Origin: Bacteroides sp. UBA7335
GTDB lineage: Bacteria > Bacteroidota > Bacteroidia > Bacteroidales > Bacteroidaceae
Direction: 5' to 3'
Length of the DNA stretch: 29,142 bases
Assembly: GCA_002471185.1 (NCBI GenBank)
Contig: DKPL01000093.1
Coordinates: 563 to 29,704, forward strand
A model generated the notes under the pieces. It did no database searches and was not told the origin of the DNA. It worked only from the letters and a program-made list of their open reading frames with translations. The translations under genes were made by a program, and so were the position numbers. Shown piece by piece: positions 17,443 through 26,297 of the stretch (position 1 is the first letter of the stretch; every line of letters starts with the position of its first letter).

Positions 17443-19884
17443 ATGAAAAAACACACTTTTAAGCAAACTTTGTTTCTGTTTTTTATGCTTTTCTTGATAT
17501 CGTGTAATACGGTCGAGAAAAATCAATCAGACGAAAAACTTTTCTACACTCAACCTGCCCTGCAATGGGAAGAGACACTACCGCTTGGCAATGGACGATT
17601 GGGAATGATGCCCGATGGAGGTATCGATCATGAACGTATCGTGCTTAACGAAATTAGCATGTGGAGCGGATCGGTAGCTGACTATCGAAACCCGAAAGCG
17701 GCAAACTGTCTGCCAGTAATCAGGGAACTGCTTTTTGAGGGAAAGAACCAAGAGGCACAGGAGCTGATGTATAGCAGTTTTGTACCTCAAAAACCTGAAA
17801 AAGGGGGTACATATGGTAACTATGAGATGTTAGCCAACTTAGATATCGACTACTTTTACACTACCCCCGACTCAATCAGCAACTATGAGCGTGGTTTGGA
17901 TTTAACCACATCGATAGCTTACACTCAGTTGACTAAAGCAAACGAACAGTATGAGCGGAAATATTTTGCATCGCGCAATAAAGATGTTTTGGTGATTTGC
18001 CTAACAGCACCCAAAGGTAAACTTGATATAGCAATTGAACTGAGTAGACCGACTGCAACAGATCAGGTTGAGGTGGCTCCGGTAGACCGTTATGGGCGAT
18101 TAACGCTGACAGGAACACTAAACAGTGGCAAAGAAGGAGTAGAGGGAGTGGCTTATGCGGCTTGTGTTGAGGTGAAAGCTATCGGAAAAAATGCCATGCG
18201 AAGAAGTAAAGATCATAGGGTTATTATAGAACATGCGGATGAAGTATGGATATACATATCGGCAGCAACCTCTTATTTTGAAAAAGAAAATTACCTGAAA
18301 CACTGTAGAAAGTTGCTAGATATAGCAATTGAAAATGATGCTAAGGCAATGGAAGAGGAGGCGATAGAGGGTTATAAAGCGCTTTACGACCGGGCTAAGA
18401 TAACCATTGAGGGCAATGAAACTGCAATTGCAATGCCTACCGATAAGCGTATCCTGGCATTTCAACAACAAGAAGACCCATCGATGGCAGCACTCTATTA
18501 TAATTATGGAAGATATCTACTGATTAGTTCGACAAGACCGGGGTCATTACCTCCTAACTTACAGGGGTTATGGGCAAACGATATTCAAACGCCATGGAAC
18601 GGAGATTATCACACCAATATAAATGTGCAGATGAATCATTGGCCGGCTGAAACAGGCAATTTGTCGGAACTGCATCTGCCACTGGTAGAACTGACTAAGG
18701 GGTTGGTGAAGAGTGGTGAGGAGACGGCAAAGGCTTTTTATGGGGATAATGCTAAGGGCTGGGTAGCACACATGATGACCAATGTGTGGCAATATACTGC
18801 TCCGGGAGAACATCCTTCGTGGGGAGCTACCAATACAGGTGGTGCATGGCTATGTGCTCACCTGTGGGAACACTACCTATACACACAAGATGAACAATAT
18901 TTGAAAGATATATATCCTACGTTAAAAGGGGCTTCGGAGTTTTTCTTATCGACCATGGTGGAAGAACCCAAACAAGGATGGTTGGTTACAGCACCAACTT
19001 CATCGCCCGAGAATACTTTTTATGTAGCTGACAGTAAGACTCCAATCAGCGTATGTATGGCACCTACAATGGATAATCAGCTAATACGCGAACTTTATAG
19101 TAATGTGATAGTGGCTTCGAAAACATTAGGCACAGATCAGGCCTATCGCAAAGAGCTAGAAAAGGCTATTGCTAAACTTCCTCCCCATCAAATTAGCAAA
19201 AAGGGGTATCTGATGGAATGGCTGGAGGATTATCAAGAGGTGGATATTAACCATCGACATGTATCGCATCTGTATGGCTTGCATCCGGGTAACCAGATAT
19301 CGACTACGCTGACTCCTGAACTTGCAGAGGCTTGTCGGAAAACATTGGAACGCAGAGGGGATGGAGGAACAGGATGGAGCCGCGCCTGGAAAATAAACTT
19401 CTGGGCAAGATTGGGTAATGGCAACCGGGCATACCAACTATTTAAGAGCTTGATGCAACCGGCTTATACCCCCGAAAATCCAAACCAACATGGAAGTGGA
19501 ACGTTTCCTAACTTGTTTTGTTCGCATCCTCCCTTTCAGATGGATGGTAACTGGGGTGGTACGTCGGGCATTAGCGAGATGTTGCTACAAAGCCAAGATG
19601 GTTTTATCAATTTGCTCCCTGCCCTACCCGATGCTTGGAAAAAGGGAAGTTTCAGCGGATTGAAAGTGAGAGGAGGGGCAACAGTTGACCTAATTTGGGA
19701 AGATGGGAAAACCATAAAAGCTGAATTGCGTGCTAAAAAAACGGGAAAATACAACATTAAGAACCCAAACCCGAATCAGATTATGTTAATCGATGGAAAA
19801 GAGGCTGAAACAGATGAGCGAGGAATTGCTCCGATTAAACTCTATACAAACGAACCGGTAGTAATCAGCTTTAAAAAACGATAA
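17443..19884 (+). CDS. lipoprotein alpha-L-fucosidase, glycoside hydrolase family 95
   Basis: 813 residues from the ATG at 17443. Fifteen in-frame codons upstream are rejected because the lipoprotein signal begins at MKKHTFKQTLF, with lipobox LIS-Cys21. An N-terminal beta-sandwich opens with LPLGNGRLGMM and IVLNEISMWSG, typical of GH95. The (alpha/alpha)6 catalytic domain contains TNINVQMNHWPAE (Asn392 and Asn394, which should match the water-activating pair of Bifidobacterium AfcA), TAPTSSPENTF (Glu523, general acid) and FQMDGNWGG (Asp701). A C-terminal beta domain follows. It should be anchored in an outer or periplasmic membrane leaflet and remove terminal alpha-linked L-fucose (often alpha-1,2) or L-galactose from glycans. 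It has its own -7 element. No SusC/SusD pair adjoins it, so it is not in a classical polysaccharide utilisation locus. Confidence 0.93.
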   Translation: MKKHTFKQTLFLFFMLFLISCNTVEKNQSDEKLFYTQPALQWEETLPLGNGRLGMMPDGGIDHERIVLNEISMWSGSVADYRNPKAANCLPVIRELLFEGKNQEAQELMYSSFVPQKPEKGGTYGNYEMLANLDIDYFYTTPDSISNYERGLDLTTSIAYTQLTKANEQYERKYFASRNKDVLVICLTAPKGKLDIAIELSRPTATDQVEVAPVDRYGRLTLTGTLNSGKEGVEGVAYAACVEVKAIGKNAMRRSKDHRVIIEHADEVWIYISAATSYFEKENYLKHCRKLLDIAIENDAKAMEEEAIEGYKALYDRAKITIEGNETAIAMPTDKRILAFQQQEDPSMAALYYNYGRYLLISSTRPGSLPPNLQGLWANDIQTPWNGDYHTNINVQMNHWPAETGNLSELHLPLVELTKGLVKSGEETAKAFYGDNAKGWVAHMMTNVWQYTAPGEHPSWGATNTGGAWLCAHLWEHYLYTQDEQYLKDIYPTLKGASEFFLSTMVEEPKQGWLVTAPTSSPENTFYVADSKTPISVCMAPTMDNQLIRELYSNVIVASKTLGTDQAYRKELEKAIAKLPPHQISKKGYLMEWLEDYQEVDINHRHVSHLYGLHPGNQISTTLTPELAEACRKTLERRGDGGTGWSRAWKINFWARLGNGNRAYQLFKSLMQPAYTPENPNQHGSGTFPNLFCSHPPFQMDGNWGGTSGISEMLLQSQDGFINLLPALPDAWKKGSFSGLKVRGGATVDLIWEDGKTIKAELRAKKTGKYNIKNPNPNQIMLIDGKEAETDERGIAPIKLYTNEPVVISFKKR

Positions 19885-19917
19885 AAGAAATGCTCATCAA
19901 AATGATGAGCATTTCTT
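19885..19917. terminator. bidirectional terminator between convergent genes
   Basis: A perfect 15-bp stem (19885-19899 with 19903-19917) and a three-base loop begin directly after the fucosidase stop codon and end 7 bases before the stop codon of the opposite MFS gene. The adjoining sequence is moderately T-rich on the plus strand and has a short TT on the minus strand, so it can serve both transcripts. Confidence 0.82.
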
Positions 19918-19924
19918 CTTTAAT

Positions 19925-21079
19925 TTATCGTACTCTCTTCTTTTTGAAATAAGGATAGGTAACCGCCAAGAAGAAAAACAAAGAAGCAATGGTTATAGCC
20001 CGTGCCCACCCGCACAAATGTGCTACCTCGTGAGTTGCTTGCAACTGGCAAGCTACTACAATGCCACACGTAATGCCGATTTGCCATGAAAAGAAATGAG
20101 TCATATTGGCTGTGGCACGCTGACAGTGCTCAGAGAGTTTCACAAAAACCATCAAGAACTCGGGAGCAACCAAACCTAAGCCGACTCCTAATAGAAAAGG
20201 AGAAATATAAGAAGGTGCTACTTTGATTAATAATATCGAAAGTAACATTAGGATTAATCCTGAAATGACTGCAATCAGAAACTTATCATTCTTAAAAAAC
20301 AAACGATATAGAACTAAAGCAAACGGGAATCCTAATACCACAAAGGCAAAAAACGGTAACCCGTAACCCAAAACATCAACCTGACAAGAAGAGTGATGAA
20401 AAATGGGTAATAAAAGTCCTGGAATAAATGCAATAAGCATTAAGTTAATGGCCGGCACCCATCCACGCAATAGCACAAAACGATCGGTAGAGCATAGACA
20501 AGTCATAATAGGTGCACGAAACGGAACATAGACGCGTGAGATAAAGAATAACCCAACCAAACCTATGCTGACCGATACAAGCAATAACAACTTAAAACTA
20601 TACCATTGATAAAGCCATACACCCAAAGCAGCACCTATCAACATACCAAAACGCACCATCCATGAGAAGGTAACATTACCATAGCTACGCAGTGTAGTAT
20701 TGGTAATATCGATAGCTAATGTAATACCAGCCATAGTGCCCAACCCCACTAGCGCTCCTTGAAATGCACTCAGAATGAGCAATTGCGGATAGGTACTCAC
20801 AAAATAGTAAGCCCCCGTGACCGCTATCATACCTAAAAAAGAGAAGATGCAAACGTATTTACGATTGAAAGCATCGACCATATAGGCATGAAAAGGACCG
20901 ACTAACAACATGCCTGCTGTAAATACAAGAAACATTTTTCCGGTTTCAGCCATAGAGATACCAAGTTTCTCGGACATTTCTAAAGCAGAAACAGGAAAAA
21001 GCATGTACAGCGAGACAAACAACAACAAATTAGCAATACATACCCGCATAAATTGAATCGACCATAAAAGGTTCGCCAT
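19925..21079 (-). CDS. MFS transporter, substrate unknown
   Basis: 384 residues with about 12 hydrophobic membrane-spanning segments and basic ends, consistent with an inner-membrane major facilitator permease. The loop after the second helix (HAYMVDAFNRKYVC) resembles the family A motif G-x-x-x-D-R-x-G-R-R in weakened form. A central loop (about residues 185-205) divides two six-helix halves. It starts 9 bases after the panB stop and shares its promoter. That placement hints at export or import linked to pantothenate metabolism or at a housekeeping solute, but no residue shows the substrate. Drug efflux is the generic alternative. Confidence 0.82.
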   Translation of the reverse strand: MANLLWSIQFMRVCIANLLLFVSLYMLFPVSALEMSEKLGISMAETGKMFLVFTAGMLLVGPFHAYMVDAFNRKYVCIFSFLGMIAVTGAYYFVSTYPQLLILSAFQGALVGLGTMAGITLAIDITNTTLRSYGNVTFSWMVRFGMLIGAALGVWLYQWYSFKLLLLVSVSIGLVGLFFISRVYVPFRAPIMTCLCSTDRFVLLRGWVPAINLMLIAFIPGLLLPIFHHSSCQVDVLGYGLPFFAFVVLGFPFALVLYRLFFKNDKFLIAVISGLILMLLSILLIKVAPSYISPFLLGVGLGLVAPEFLMVFVKLSEHCQRATANMTHFFSWQIGITCGIVVACQLQATHEVAHLCGWARAITIASLFFFLAVTYPYFKKKRVR

Positions 21080-21088
21080 ATAATTTGA

Positions 21089-21910
21089 TTAATATTGTTC
21101 CTTCTCGTCGGGGAAGTAGCAATTCTTCACATCAGACACGTAACGACTAATTGCATCTGTCATCACAGTATGCAAATCGGCATAACGACGTAGGAAGCGG
21201 GGACGAAATCCGTGATTCATACCCAACATATCCTGTATAACCAATACCTGACCATCAACATCTCCACCAGCACCAATACCAATCACCGGAATGGTAAGCT
21301 CACTCGCTACTCGCGCAGCCAATGTGGCCGGAATTTTTTCGAGAACCAATGCGAAACATCCTGCCTCTTCGAGCAAATGAGCATCGCGAATGAGTTTCTC
21401 AGCCTCAGCGTCGTCTTTGGCACGTACGGTGTAGGTACCATATTTATTGATGGATTGAGGCATCAACCCCAAGTGACCCATAACAGGGATACCGGCACTT
21501 AGAATACGCTTCACCGTATCGATAATCTCTTCACCACCTTCAAGTTTTAAAGCATCAGCATGACTCTCTTTCATGATACGAATGGCAGAAGCAAGTCCTT
21601 CCATTTCATTTCCTTGATAAGAGCCAAAAGGCATATCGACAACTACCATAGCACGCTTAACACCACGTACCACTGATTTACCATGATAAATCATCTGATC
21701 GAGAGTGATGGGAAGTGTAGTTACATTTCCTGCCATAACATTAGAGGCAGAATCGCCTACCAAAATTACATCCATTCCGGCACCATCAACAATTTGTGCC
21801 ATGGTGTAATCGTAAGCGGTAAGCATCGATATCTTTTCGCCTCTTTCTTTCATCTCAATTAGGCGATGTGTAGTCACTTTTCTTGTATCATCTGATATAT
21901 AACCAGCCAT
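21089..21910 (-). CDS. panB: 3-methyl-2-oxobutanoate hydroxymethyltransferase (ketopantoate hydroxymethyltransferase)
   Basis: 273 residues, the normal length. It transfers a one-carbon unit from methylene-tetrahydrofolate to alpha-ketoisovalerate, the first committed step of pantothenate and CoA synthesis, in the cytoplasm. Signature residues are visible: Asp53 in VGDSASNV and Asp92 in VDMPFGSYQ (Mg2+ ligands), Lys122 in LKLEGG (substrate carboxylate), His146 in GHLGLMPQS and Glu191 in LEKIPATLA (base). The conserved IPVIGIGAG and QVLVIQDMLGM segments follow. The next genes of the pathway (panC, panD) are not adjacent. It is first in an operon with an MFS transporter and has a complete promoter 30 bases upstream. 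Confidence 0.97.
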   Translation of the reverse strand: MAGYISDDTRKVTTHRLIEMKERGEKISMLTAYDYTMAQIVDGAGMDVILVGDSASNVMAGNVTTLPITLDQMIYHGKSVVRGVKRAMVVVDMPFGSYQGNEMEGLASAIRIMKESHADALKLEGGEEIIDTVKRILSAGIPVMGHLGLMPQSINKYGTYTVRAKDDAEAEKLIRDAHLLEEAGCFALVLEKIPATLAARVASELTIPVIGIGAGGDVDGQVLVIQDMLGMNHGFRPRFLRRYADLHTVMTDAISRYVSDVKNCYFPDEKEQY

Positions 21911-21941
21911 AATCTGAATTGTTTAATTAAAAAATCGGGTG

Positions 21942-21974
21942 CAAAGGTATAACTTTTAATCCTTTCGAAACAAA
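21942..21974 (-). promoter_or_regulatory. complete promoter for panB-MFS
   Basis: On the minus strand TTTG (complement of 21971-21974) is followed after 21 bases by TACCTTTG (complement of 21942-21949), an exact -33/-7 pair. The ATG of panB lies 32 bases after the -7 element. The promoter fits in the 85-base gap after the HAD gene, so panB need not depend on upstream read-through. Confidence 0.7.
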
Positions 21975-21995
21975 TAAAACAAATTGAAAGTGCAT

Positions 21996-22643
21996 TTAGC
22001 TTAGTTGCAAGAGCTTTTTATAGGTCATCTCATCAAAATTGTCGACAACGAGAACTGCCTTATCTTCAATGGATTGACGAGGGTTTGTGGTAGCTAATCC
22101 AACAACTATGGCACCCGAAGCAGCACCGGCTGCCAAACCGTGAAATGAGTCTTCGAACACGAAACTATTGCCGGGTTGGGCATCAAAAAGCTCCATACCC
22201 AACAAAAAGCAATCGGGATTGGGTTTGGAACGCTTAAACATATCACCCGTAAGAATGGCATCGAACTGGTATTTAAAATCGGGATGAGCACGATACACAT
22301 GTTCCATCTTATCGTTATTGGAACTGGTTACTACAGCTATCTTGACTCCGTGTTGGCGTAGTTCTGCAATAAATCGTTGGGCACCCGAAATGTATTGATA
22401 ATCCATATCGCGCTCAAAACGATCAAGATCGGCAATGATCTGCTCGTGGCAACTCTCTAACTCTCCGGTAAAGTTATTATTTAATATCTGAGTCAGTGTT
22501 TGTCCTTTGATAGTAGAACAGAAATTGTCCATACCCAAATATTTTCGTCCTTGTTCGTCCCAAAAAATGGTGTATTGGGATTCGGTATCGAGCACTACGC
22601 CATCGAGGTCGAAAAGTGCTGCTATTGGTTTTGTGATATCCAT
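21996..22643 (-). CDS. HAD superfamily hydrolase, beta-phosphoglucomutase-like sugar phosphatase
   Basis: 215 residues, cytoplasmic. Haloacid dehalogenase motifs are intact: FDLDGVVLDTE with nucleophile Asp12 and acid/base Asp14, VVTSSNN (motif II, Ser107), KRSKPNPDCF (motif III, Lys140), and FVFEDSFHG (motif IV, Glu164-Asp165). The helical cap between motifs I and II places it in the subfamily of beta-phosphoglucomutases and sugar phosphatases. A mutase and a phosphatase cannot be told apart here. It is divergent from the tolC-like gene. No exact -7 element was found upstream, though AATATTTG, one base off, is present on the minus strand near 22715-22725. Confidence 0.9.
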   Translation of the reverse strand: MDITKPIAALFDLDGVVLDTESQYTIFWDEQGRKYLGMDNFCSTIKGQTLTQILNNNFTGELESCHEQIIADLDRFERDMDYQYISGAQRFIAELRQHGVKIAVVTSSNNDKMEHVYRAHPDFKYQFDAILTGDMFKRSKPNPDCFLLGMELFDAQPGNSFVFEDSFHGLAAGAASGAIVVGLATTNPRQSIEDKAVLVVDNFDEMTYKKLLQLS

Positions 22644-22817
22644 GAAATCTTAATTTTTACCTTAATTTCTGTTCTTATTTCGGGCATAAAGTTCTGAATA
22701 ATCACCTTATCAAACAAATATTAGCATCGGAATCTTTCTCATGGGGAAGAATATTGCTTTTTGTCGATAAAATTTCGTGTTCGGTCTATATTATTTTTAG
22801 CTCAGAAAAAGGCTAAA

Positions 22818-22825
22818 TAACTTTG
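22818..22825 (+). promoter_or_regulatory. -7 element of the efflux operon
   Basis: TAACTTTG matches TAnnTTTG exactly, with a T-rich stretch (TTTTA, 22795-22799) about 18 bases upstream as a possible weak -33. The ATG at 22860 lies 35 bases after the element. Confidence 0.5.
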
Positions 22826-22859
22826 TTAGCAGATTCATCAGTTAATTAATTTATTTAGT

Positions 22860-24269
22860 ATGTTTCAGGTAAAAAGATTTAGATTAATAGTGTGTTGCTC
22901 ATTTGTTTTCAGTGGAACATATATTTCGGTCCGGGCTCAAGAAAATTGCCCGGACGAAGTGTATGTGACTGATAGTATAGCTGAAAACTTGACCACAACA
23001 TGGACATTGCAACAATGCATCGACTATGCATTGCAACATAACATCAGTCTGCGCAAAGAGCGTGTAGCGGCACAAAGTACCGCTATCGACCAGTTGACTG
23101 CAAAAGCTGCTCTCTTTCCCAGTCTTTCATTCTCAACCAGCCAAAATGTAGTAAACCGTCCCTATCAGGAGAGTAGCAACTACGTAAGCGGAGGAGAGAT
23201 TTTGAAAAGCGATAACAAAACAAGTTATAATGGCAACTATGGTTTGAATGCCCAATGGACGGTGTACAATGGAAGTAAACGACTGAAAACGATTGAGCAA
23301 GAGAAACTGAATACTCAGGCTGCACAGCTGGATGTGGCATCGGCCGAAAACAACATTGAAGAGACACTGCTACAAGTGTATGTGCAAATTATGTATGCAG
23401 CCGAATCGGTGAAGGTGAACGAAGGAACACTGGCTGTCAGCCAAGCACAGTACCAACGTGGAAAAGAGTTATTGGCTGCCGGAAGCTTATCGAAAGTAGA
23501 TGTGGCACAACTAGAGGCACAGGTAAGTTCGGACAGTTACCAGCTAGTAATAGCACAAACAACGCTAGAGAACTATAAGCTGCAACTGAAACAGCTACTT
23601 GAAATTGAAGGCAACGAAGAGATGAACATTCAAATGGAGATGGTGGATAAAAGTGATGTGTTACTCCCGCTACCGAGTAAGGAAGAGGTTTATCGCACTG
23701 CGTTGGCTTTACGCCCCGAGATTGAATCGGGAAAGCTAACGATTCAGTCGTCGACCTTGAACATAGATATTGCTAAAGCGGGCTATTTACCAAGTGTAAG
23801 CTTGACGGCAGGCATCGGGACCAACAATACGAGTGGATCAGATTTCACCTTTGCGGAACAAATGAAGAATGGCTGGAATAACTCGGCTGGAATCACAGTG
23901 AGTGTACCTATCTTCAACAACAGACAAACCAAAAGTGCTGTGCAAAAGGCTAAACTGCAACATGAAACTAGTGTTCTGAATTTGCAGGATGAAGAGAAAA
24001 ATCTGTATAAAACCATTGAGGGTTTTTGGCTGGATGCAAATAGTGCACAACAGCGGTACGTGGCTGCCGAAAATAAACAGAATAGTGCAACAACGAGTTT
24101 TGAGCTGGTTTCGGAACAGTTTAGTCTGGGCATGAAGAATATTGTGGATCTGCTTACAGAGAAAAATAACCTATCGAGTGCACGCCAAGAGACACTGCAA
24201 GCCAAATATATGGCACTGCTTAATATTCAGTTATTGCGTTTTTATCAAGGAGAGTCTATTGAACTTTAA
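22860..24269 (+). CDS. TolC family outer-membrane efflux protein
   Basis: 469 residues with a signal peptide ending near SVRA-Q. Two outer-membrane efflux protein (OEP) repeats follow: about 47-245 starting TWTLQQCIDYALQHNISL, and about 270-465. Each is mostly amphipathic helix, as in the periplasmic tunnel of TolC, with strand segments (LFPSLSFSTSQNV; YLPSVSLTAGIGTNN) for the outer-membrane barrel. The motifs WTVYNGSKR and VPIFNNRQT are typical. It forms the outer-membrane duct of the tripartite exporter encoded by the next three genes; the HlyD gene starts 51 bases downstream. It is the first gene of the operon. Confidence 0.95.
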   Translation: MFQVKRFRLIVCCSFVFSGTYISVRAQENCPDEVYVTDSIAENLTTTWTLQQCIDYALQHNISLRKERVAAQSTAIDQLTAKAALFPSLSFSTSQNVVNRPYQESSNYVSGGEILKSDNKTSYNGNYGLNAQWTVYNGSKRLKTIEQEKLNTQAAQLDVASAENNIEETLLQVYVQIMYAAESVKVNEGTLAVSQAQYQRGKELLAAGSLSKVDVAQLEAQVSSDSYQLVIAQTTLENYKLQLKQLLEIEGNEEMNIQMEMVDKSDVLLPLPSKEEVYRTALALRPEIESGKLTIQSSTLNIDIAKAGYLPSVSLTAGIGTNNTSGSDFTFAEQMKNGWNNSAGITVSVPIFNNRQTKSAVQKAKLQHETSVLNLQDEEKNLYKTIEGFWLDANSAQQRYVAAENKQNSATTSFELVSEQFSLGMKNIVDLLTEKNNLSSARQETLQAKYMALLNIQLLRFYQGESIEL

Positions 24270-24320
24270 GACTAGAGTGGTAATTGAATATTGTTGGGAA
24301 AATAATAATATAAATAAGAT

Positions 24321-25523
24321 ATGAAAAAAAAGAGAGTAATCTATATGGGACTTACCCTTGTGGTAGTGGGTGCTGCGACAATAGGCATTCTGACTGGCAA
24401 GGAAAAGAAATCGCAAATCAGCTTTGTGACTGTACCGGTGACTAAAGAGGATATATCGAACTCGGTAACTGCAACGGGAACAATTGAACCGGTGACCGAA
24501 GTAGAAGTGGGTACACAGGTTTCGGGAATTATTGACAAGCTATATGCCGACTATAATTCGGTGGTGACTAAAGGACAATTGATAGCCGAAATGGATAAGA
24601 TAACACTGCAAAGCGAAATGGCTTCGGCTCAAGCAAACTACGATGGAAACAAGGCGGAGTATGACTATCAGAAACGCAATTATGAACGTAGCAAGGCGCT
24701 TCATGATAAGGAGTTAATCAGCGAGACTGATTACGAACTGGCAAAATACAACTACCAGAAGGCAAAAAGCCAATATGATAGTAGTAAGGCTGCACTGGCT
24801 AAAGCGCAACGCAACTTATCTTATGCTACCATTACTTCGCCCATCGACGGTGTGGTAATAGACCGCGCTGTAGAGGAGGGACAGACTGTAGCTGCAGGAT
24901 TTGAAACGCCTACCCTATTTACTATTGCTGCCGACTTGACTCAAATGCAAGTAGTGGCAGATGTGGATGAAGCTGATATAGGCGATGTGAAAGAGGGACA
25001 ACGAGTGAGCTTTACTGTTGATGCCTACCCAAATGATACTTTCGAAGGTGAAGTAACTCAAATACGCTTGGGAAGCACTGGTAGTAGTAGTACTACAGGC
25101 GCATCGAGCGAGAGTGTAGTGACTTATGAGGTGGTGATTTCGGCTCAAAATCCCGATCTGAAGCTAAAACCACGATTGACTGCAAACATTACAATTTACA
25201 CGCTGGATAAGCGTGGTGTATTGAGTGTTCCGGCCAAAGCATTGCGTTTCACGCCCGAACCTCCGCTAACTAGCGAAAATGATGTAATCAAAGACATTGC
25301 AACAGAACATAAAGTTTGGACCAAGGAGGGAAATACATTTACTGCACATCCGGTAGAAATAGGAATAAGCAATGGTATGCAAACCGAAATTGTAGGTGGC
25401 ATAACAGCAGGAACACCCATTGTGCTGGAGGCTAATATGGGCACAAGCAATGTACCAACCCAAGTGGCGAACTCTGAAAAGAGTCCATTCATGCCTGGCC
25501 CTCCGGGGAGTAAAAAGAAATAA
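24321..25523 (+). CDS. HlyD/MacA-type periplasmic adaptor of an efflux pump
   Basis: 400 residues. An N-terminal membrane anchor (about 5-24) is followed by the split lipoyl domain (VTATGTIEPVTEVEVGTQVSG, then ATITSPIDGVVIDRAVEEG), a helical hairpin at about 95-160 rich in Lys, Gln and Tyr, a beta-barrel, and a membrane-proximal domain to the end. A linker rich in Gly, Ser and Thr (about 252-262) lies in the barrel. It joins the inner-membrane ABC transporter to the TolC duct in the periplasm. The ATPase gene begins 5 bases after its stop, which suggests translational coupling. The tail (PFMPGPPGSKKK) is proline-rich and basic. Confidence 0.95.
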   Translation: MKKKRVIYMGLTLVVVGAATIGILTGKEKKSQISFVTVPVTKEDISNSVTATGTIEPVTEVEVGTQVSGIIDKLYADYNSVVTKGQLIAEMDKITLQSEMASAQANYDGNKAEYDYQKRNYERSKALHDKELISETDYELAKYNYQKAKSQYDSSKAALAKAQRNLSYATITSPIDGVVIDRAVEEGQTVAAGFETPTLFTIAADLTQMQVVADVDEADIGDVKEGQRVSFTVDAYPNDTFEGEVTQIRLGSTGSSSTTGASSESVVTYEVVISAQNPDLKLKPRLTANITIYTLDKRGVLSVPAKALRFTPEPPLTSENDVIKDIATEHKVWTKEGNTFTAHPVEIGISNGMQTEIVGGITAGTPIVLEANMGTSNVPTQVANSEKSPFMPGPPGSKKK

Positions 25524-25528
25524 GGATT

Positions 25529-26272
25529 ATGGAAAAGAAAGTAATTGAATTGCAAAATATTCGACGTGATTTTTTAGTTGGTGACGAAGTTGTTCATGCG
25601 TTACGCGGTGTATCATTCAACATTCACGAAGGAGAATTTGTAACCATTATGGGAACATCAGGTTCGGGAAAATCGACTTTGCTTAATACCTTAGGGTGCC
25701 TAGATACACCAACATCCGGAGAATACTTATTGGATGGAACTTCGGTAAGAACCATGAGCAAAGCACAACGGGCGGTGTTGCGCAATCGGAAAATTGGTTT
25801 TGTGTTTCAAAGTTATAACCTATTGCCTAAGACAACAGCAGTAGAAAATGTGGAACTGCCCTTGATGTATAATGCAACAATAAGTGCAAGCGAACGACGG
25901 GAACGCGCCATTGCAGCACTCACTGCTGTGGGGTTGGCTGATCGATTGGAACATAAGTCGAACCAAATGTCGGGAGGACAGATGCAACGGGTTGCCATAG
26001 CACGAGCATTGGTCAACAATCCGGCTGTGATTTTGGCAGACGAGGCTACCGGGAATTTGGATACGCGAACTTCTTTTGAGATTTTGATGCTCTTTCAGAA
26101 GCTTCATGCTGAAGGTCGGACCATTATTTTTGTGACACACAATCCTGAGATTGCTCAATATAGTAGTAGAAACATCTGGTTGAGAGATGGACAGGTGATT
26201 GAGGACACAAAAAACTCGGCTATACAGTCGGCGGTGGAGGCTTATAAGCTGTTGCCTAAAACCGACGACTGA
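25529..26272 (+). CDS. ABC transporter ATPase, MacB/LolD-like
   Basis: 247 residues, a single nucleotide-binding domain. Walker A is GTSGSGKST (42-50, Lys48), the Q-loop is FVFQSYNLLP (91-100), the signature is MSGGQMQRVAIARAL (147-161), Walker B is VILADEATGNLD (167-178) with Asp171 and Glu172, and the switch His is 204 in FVTHNPE. It belongs to the MacB/LolD branch that powers FtsX-type permeases. Here ATPase and permease are separate proteins, unlike E. coli MacB, where they are fused. The permease gene follows after 25 bases. It acts on the cytoplasmic face of the inner membrane. Confidence 0.96.
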   Translation: MEKKVIELQNIRRDFLVGDEVVHALRGVSFNIHEGEFVTIMGTSGSGKSTLLNTLGCLDTPTSGEYLLDGTSVRTMSKAQRAVLRNRKIGFVFQSYNLLPKTTAVENVELPLMYNATISASERRERAIAALTAVGLADRLEHKSNQMSGGQMQRVAIARALVNNPAVILADEATGNLDTRTSFEILMLFQKLHAEGRTIIFVTHNPEIAQYSSRNIWLRDGQVIEDTKNSAIQSAVEAYKLLPKTDD

Positions 26273-26297
26273 CCATTGAATTATTAAACAAAAATGT

